DNA from: an uncultured Peptococcaceae bacterium
Lineage (GTDB): Bacteria; Bacillota; Peptococcia; Peptococcales; Peptococcaceae
Assembly: GCA_945949655.1 (NCBI GenBank)
Contig: CAMFFG010000085.1
Location: forward strand, 1-5,973
Length of the DNA stretch: 5,973 nt
Direction of reading: 5' to 3'
Shown here: positions 4,055 through 5,973 of the stretch, one piece after another
Position numbering within the stretch: the stretch's first letter is position 1
Layout of the letters: each line of letters opens with the position of its first letter
The notes under the pieces: generated by a model
The model's input: the letters and a program-made list of their open reading frames with translations, nothing else
What the model was told of the DNA's origin: nothing
Database searches by the model: none
Made by a program: the position numbers and the translations under genes

Positions 4055-5527
4055 ATGAACAAGAAGAAAATGGGTTGGATCACTTTCTTTTTTATCGTGC
4101 TGAGCTGTTGTTTCGTCAGTATCTGGCTGACAGATCTGAATGCGGAACAATTACTGTTTAATCTGCATGTTTCCATGAAAGGGGCTAATGGCAGTGCTGT
4201 GTGGCGTTGTCTGTTGTTTGCCTGCTCCTGCAGCGCTGGCATTGTGGTTGCAGCAGTGATTGCGCTGCGGTGGTTGCAGAAAAAACAGCCTGCACACAGA
4301 CTGATCCGCTGGGTGGATCATGCACTACGGCATCGTCGGACAACCGTTGCGGTTTCCCTACTGTTATGTCTGATCTGTGTCAACTATAATCTGGAATTTG
4401 TAGATTTTGTCCGGCATCAGATGATCGTGACCACCATTTATCAGGAACACTATGTAGAACCACGGCGTGTGACCTATCAGTTTCCAGAGAAAAAACGAAA
4501 TCTGGTTTATATTTTTCTGGAGTCTATGGAGGTTACCTACACAAATGCCAATGAAGGCGGCGCGCAGCCTGCTGATCTGATTCCGGAGCTGCGCGGGCTG
4601 GCTCAGGATAACATAAATTTTTCATCCAATGAGGGTTTTGGCGGCAGTCATACATTGCCCGGCACCACCTGGACCATGGCAGCCATGGTAGGGCAAACCT
4701 CTGGCCTACCTTTGAAGTTGCCTTTTGACGGTGAAAAATATTATGGAAATTACAGTCAGATACTGCCTGGGGCCTGGACACTGGGCGATATTCTGGAGGA
4801 TGCAGGATATCAGCAGGAAATCATGATGGGCTCTGACAGCAGTTTTGCCGGCAGAGGGGATTATTTCCGCCAGCATGGCAGTTATGAAGTAAACGATTAC
4901 AACACTGCGCTGGAGGATGGTCGTTTACCGGAAAACTATCATGAGTTCTGGGGCTATGAGGACCGCAAGCTGTTCGAATATGCCAAGGAAGAACTGCTGC
5001 GGCTAGCGGCAGAGGACAAGCCCTTTAATCTGACACTGCTGACAGTGGATACTCATTTTGAAGACGGCTATGTATGCCCGCTGTGTCCTGATTATAATCG
5101 GGACCAGTACGCCAATGTGATCCGTTGCTCCAGCCATCAGGTCAGTGAATTTGTCAAATGGATACAGGAGCAGGATTTTTATGAAAACACCACCATTGTA
5201 ATTTCCGGCGACCATCTCAGCATGGACAGCAACTTTTTTGATAAAGTAGAGGATGATTATGACCGGCAGGTGTATAATTGCATCATCAATCCGGCGGTGG
5301 AAGACGCCCAGGCCTACGAGAAAAACAGAATTTTCACAACATTAGATCTGTTTCCGACTACACTGGCGGCTTTAGGCGTGACATTTGACAGCGACCGGCT
5401 GGCCCTGGGCACCAATTTATTCTCCAGCACGCCCACTCTGGCGGAAGAATTGGGCTTAGACGCGCTCAATGAACAGTTGTCCCGCAATTCCAACTATTAT
5501 AATTATCATTTCCTGTATAGTCATTAA
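4055..5527 (+). CDS. Membrane phosphoglycerol transferase, MdoB/LTA-synthase superfamily
   Basis: The product is 490 residues. Seen: three hydrophobic segments (about 7-26, 52-73, 98-117), a linker, then an alkaline-phosphatase-fold domain (about 148-460) expected outside the cell. Motifs, with likely roles by analogy to LtaS and MdoB: LVYIFLESME (metal ligand Glu156), LPGTTWTMAAMV (nucleophile Thr204), FAGRGDYF (264-271), LTVDTHFEDGY (His334) and SGDHLSM (Asp386-His387). Known: these enzymes move glycerol phosphate from phosphatidylglycerol to an acceptor, building lipoteichoic acid (LtaS) or decorating periplasmic glucans (MdoB/OpgB). The wording of the motifs is closer to E. coli MdoB than to S. 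aureus LtaS. Odd: extracellular C341-P-L-C344 with Cys358, plus seven Cys in or beside the membrane segments (18, 19, 52, 57, 59, 105, 108). SD GAGG (4044-4047) lies 7 bases before ATG. It is a single-gene unit between terminators. Superfamily call firm; acceptor unknown. Confidence 0.9.
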   Translation: MNKKKMGWITFFFIVLSCCFVSIWLTDLNAEQLLFNLHVSMKGANGSAVWRCLLFACSCSAGIVVAAVIALRWLQKKQPAHRLIRWVDHALRHRRTTVAVSLLLCLICVNYNLEFVDFVRHQMIVTTIYQEHYVEPRRVTYQFPEKKRNLVYIFLESMEVTYTNANEGGAQPADLIPELRGLAQDNINFSSNEGFGGSHTLPGTTWTMAAMVGQTSGLPLKLPFDGEKYYGNYSQILPGAWTLGDILEDAGYQQEIMMGSDSSFAGRGDYFRQHGSYEVNDYNTALEDGRLPENYHEFWGYEDRKLFEYAKEELLRLAAEDKPFNLTLLTVDTHFEDGYVCPLCPDYNRDQYANVIRCSSHQVSEFVKWIQEQDFYENTTIVISGDHLSMDSNFFDKVEDDYDRQVYNCIINPAVEDAQAYEKNRIFTTLDLFPTTLAALGVTFDSDRLALGTNLFSSTPTLAEELGLDALNEQLSRNSNYYNYHFLYSH

Positions 5528-5532
5528 AATGT

Positions 5533-5584
5533 AAAAGTGCTCTGACAGATCCTTTACCAGGATATCTACCAGAGCACTTTTGTA
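5533..5584 (+). terminator. Terminator after the phosphoglycerol transferase gene
   Basis: A perfect 12-bp stem AAAAGTGCTCTG/CAGAGCACTTTT (5533-5544 with 5570-5581) carries an upper helix (AG/CT and ATCC/GGAT, 5547-5552 with 5560-5567, with a 2-base bulge). It begins 6 bases after the stop codon. The T-tract is built into the stem foot (TTTTGT). The A-run on the left foot makes it potentially bidirectional, although no convergent gene is present. Confidence 0.85.
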
Positions 5585-5608
5585 TAGTACGGATTTTTGG
5601 ATAAAGTA

Positions 5609-5637
5609 AAATCACCGCCTGGGCGGGGCGGTGATTT
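5609..5637. repeat. Second hairpin, GC-rich 11-bp stem
   Basis: AAATCACCGCC (5609-5619) pairs perfectly with GGCGGTGATTT (5627-5637) around a 7-nt loop. Only three T, then CC, follow on the + strand, so it is a poor stand-alone terminator. It may be a backup terminator or RNA-end stabiliser, 27 bases after the first hairpin. Confidence 0.65.
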
Positions 5638-5670
5638 CCAAAAGAAAAGGTAAAAATGTTGGAGGGAACA

Positions 5671-5687
5671 ATGAATAACTTATTCAT
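5671..5687. promoter_or_regulatory. Perfect 17-bp palindrome, operator-like
   Basis: ATGAATAA-C-TTATTCAT is a perfect dyad with 8-bp arms and a single central base. Its inner part TGAATAA-C-TTATTCA has the 7-1-7 geometry of Fur-family boxes, but only 4 of 7 bases per arm match the Fur consensus TGATAAT. The right arm overlaps candidate -35 boxes (see the promoter at 5680-5710). This arrangement is typical of a repressor site; the regulator is unknown. Confidence 0.5.
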
Positions 5688-5724
5688 GTTCTGTAGGTGT
5701 ATTATACAATATTTTTTCGGCTAA
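5671..5724 (+). CDS. Possible 17-residue hydrophobic microprotein
   Basis: The ATG at 5671 is preceded by GGAGGG (5661-5666) at 4 bases, one of the strongest SD sequences in the window. It opens an ORF of 17 codons to TAA (5722-5724), product MNNLFMFCRCIIQYFFG, rich in Phe, Ile and Cys. An in-frame ATG at 5656 would add five residues and has its own AAAAGG 5 bases upstream. It could be a leader peptide, a small membrane protein or a chance pairing of SD and ATG. I recognise no family. The start codon lies in the palindrome. Confidence 0.3.
   Translation: MNNLFMFCRCIIQYFFG
5680..5710 (+). promoter_or_regulatory. Candidate promoter upstream of the last gene
   Basis: Two readings share one site. 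As sigma-A: TTATTC (5680-5685), 17 bp, TATACA (5703-5708), with a poor -35. As sigma-E: TCATGTT (5684-5690) fits the -35 consensus KMATATT at 6 of 7 and TATACAAT (5703-5710) fits CATACAMT at 7 of 8, but the 12-bp spacer is about 2 shorter than usual. Both overlap the palindrome. Either gives a leader of roughly 170 bases before the ATG at 5887. Confidence 0.25.
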
Positions 5725-5750
5725 TGTGTCAGCAAATAGTTACAACAACA

Positions 5751-5768
5751 TTAAGAAAGCTTAAGAAA
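5751..5768 (+). repeat. Phased TTAAGAAA direct repeat
   Basis: TTAAGAAA occurs at 5751-5758 and 5761-5768, one helical turn apart, with a related TTACAA 11 bases upstream (5740-5745). The spacing resembles sites of OmpR/PhoP-family response regulators, whose half-sites repeat every 10-11 bp. The second copy could also act as a weak -35 (TTAAGA, 5761-5766) for TATAAA (5783-5788) at 16 bp. Confidence 0.3.
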
Positions 5769-5769
5769 C

Positions 5770-5850
5770 TTTTGTGGAATGTTATAAAGCGGCAGCATCC
5801 GGCAATACCTTACAAAAAGTCGGTAAAGGGTTCCATTGTTTTTTGTGGAA
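5770..5850 (+). repeat. Spaced direct repeat TTTTGTGGAA
   Basis: TTTTGTGGAA is present at 5770-5779 and 5841-5850. A second repeat, AGAAACTTTT, lies beside each copy: before the first (5764-5773) and after the second (5860-5869). The order of the two elements therefore differs between copies. The meaning is unknown; they may be regulator sites or remnants of a local duplication. Confidence 0.4.
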
Positions 5851-5886
5851 GTGGATAAGAGAAACTTTTAGATGGGAGCTGGTCGG

Positions 5887-5973
5887 ATGCGAAAACGAGG
5901 GTGGATCATACTGTTATGCATGCTGCTGGTGGCAGGTGCTAAATGGATGCATTTGGGAACTCTTGCAGGCGGT
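5887..5973 (+). CDS. Partial gene, protein with N-terminal membrane or signal segment
   Basis: The first 29 codons are in the window and run off its end. The product begins MRKRGWIILLCMLLVAGAKW: a basic N-terminus followed by a hydrophobic core (about 6-17), the form of a signal peptide or a single membrane anchor. No lipobox Cys follows the core. GGGAG (5874-5878) lies 8 bases before ATG 5887. An in-frame ATG at 5872 has no SD, so 5887 is preferred. The function cannot be told from this fragment; an envelope or exported protein is the most that can be said. In B. subtilis flagellar genes follow mbl, and nothing here resembles them. Confidence 0.75.
   Translation, partial: MRKRGWIILLCMLLVAGAKWMHLGTLAGG

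Larger units (their letters stand above)
5528..5886. other. 359-base spacer with hairpins, palindrome and repeats
   Basis: The gap between the phosphoglycerol transferase and the last gene holds, in order, a long terminator hairpin (5533-5584), a second GC-rich hairpin (5609-5637), a 17-codon ORF with a strong SD (5671-5724) whose start overlaps a 17-bp palindrome (5671-5687), promoter-like boxes (5680-5710), phased TTAAGA repeats (5751-5766) and a repeated TTTTGTGGAA (5770-5779, 5841-5850). No known riboswitch or T-box core is recognisable in 5711-5886. Confidence 0.7.

Noticed and set aside
5850..5858. DnaA-box-like AGTGGATAA, with nearby TGTGGAA strings
   Set aside because: One mismatch to TGTGGATAA, and the other strings match poorly. 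There is no cluster of true boxes, no AT-rich unwinding region and no dnaA or dnaN nearby, so an origin is not supported.
5711..5886. Riboswitch or T-box leader before the last gene
   Set aside because: I looked for a T-box core and for c-di-GMP-, SAM- and other common riboswitch signatures and found no convincing match; only weak local pairing such as CCTTAC with GTAAAGG is visible.

Overview
The window looks like a chromosomal segment of a low-to-moderate GC, endospore-forming member of the Bacillota. The main reasons are a clear SpoIIID (a regulator found in endospore formers) directly followed by an MreB/Mbl-type actin, strong Shine-Dalgarno (SD) sequences, intrinsic hairpin/U-tract terminators, and a tRNA operon with Gram-positive-type tRNA-Tyr, fMet, Thr and Met. 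The sequence does not fix the family; Clostridia or Erysipelotrichia-like lineages seem likelier than Bacillus. All recognised genes lie on the + strand, and the minus-strand reading frames look like shadows.

Layout. (1) 83-548: a stable-RNA promoter with consensus -35/-10 boxes 17 bp apart and A-tracts upstream drives four tRNA genes, Tyr(GTA), fMet(CAT), Thr(GGT) and elongator Met(CAT), closed by an intrinsic terminator. (2) 559-1469: a single-gene unit for a class II Fic AMP-transferase-like protein with its own extended -10 promoter and terminator. (3) 1518-2311: a membrane-anchored monofunctional peptidoglycan glycosyltransferase (GT51), preceded by a WalR-like direct repeat that overlaps the -35 region of a candidate extended -10 promoter. 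(4) 2443-3957: spoIIID and then an mbl/mreB gene, closed by a terminator. (5) 3989-5584: a membrane phosphoglycerol transferase/LTA-synthase-superfamily protein that resembles MdoB/OpgB more than LtaS, with an inverted repeat upstream and a terminator downstream. (6) 5528-5886: a 359-base spacer with two hairpins, a perfect 17-bp palindrome overlapping a possible promoter, a 17-codon ORF with a strong SD, and phased direct repeats. (7) 5887-end: the first 29 codons of a gene for a protein with an N-terminal hydrophobic segment, cut by the window edge.

Together, the genes from 1607 to 5527 form an envelope and sporulation neighbourhood: glycan polymerisation (GT51), mother-cell transcription (SpoIIID), the scaffold that directs wall synthesis (Mbl/MreB), and phosphoglycerol polymer or decoration chemistry at the outer membrane face. 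The spoIIID-mbl pair matches the B. subtilis gene order, where spoIIQ rather than a glycosyltransferase gene lies upstream. I see no mobile element, CRISPR array or phage gene. The most notable unexplained signals are regulatory: the WalR-like box, the 17-bp palindrome, and inverted repeats in the leaders of spoIIID and the phosphoglycerol transferase gene.
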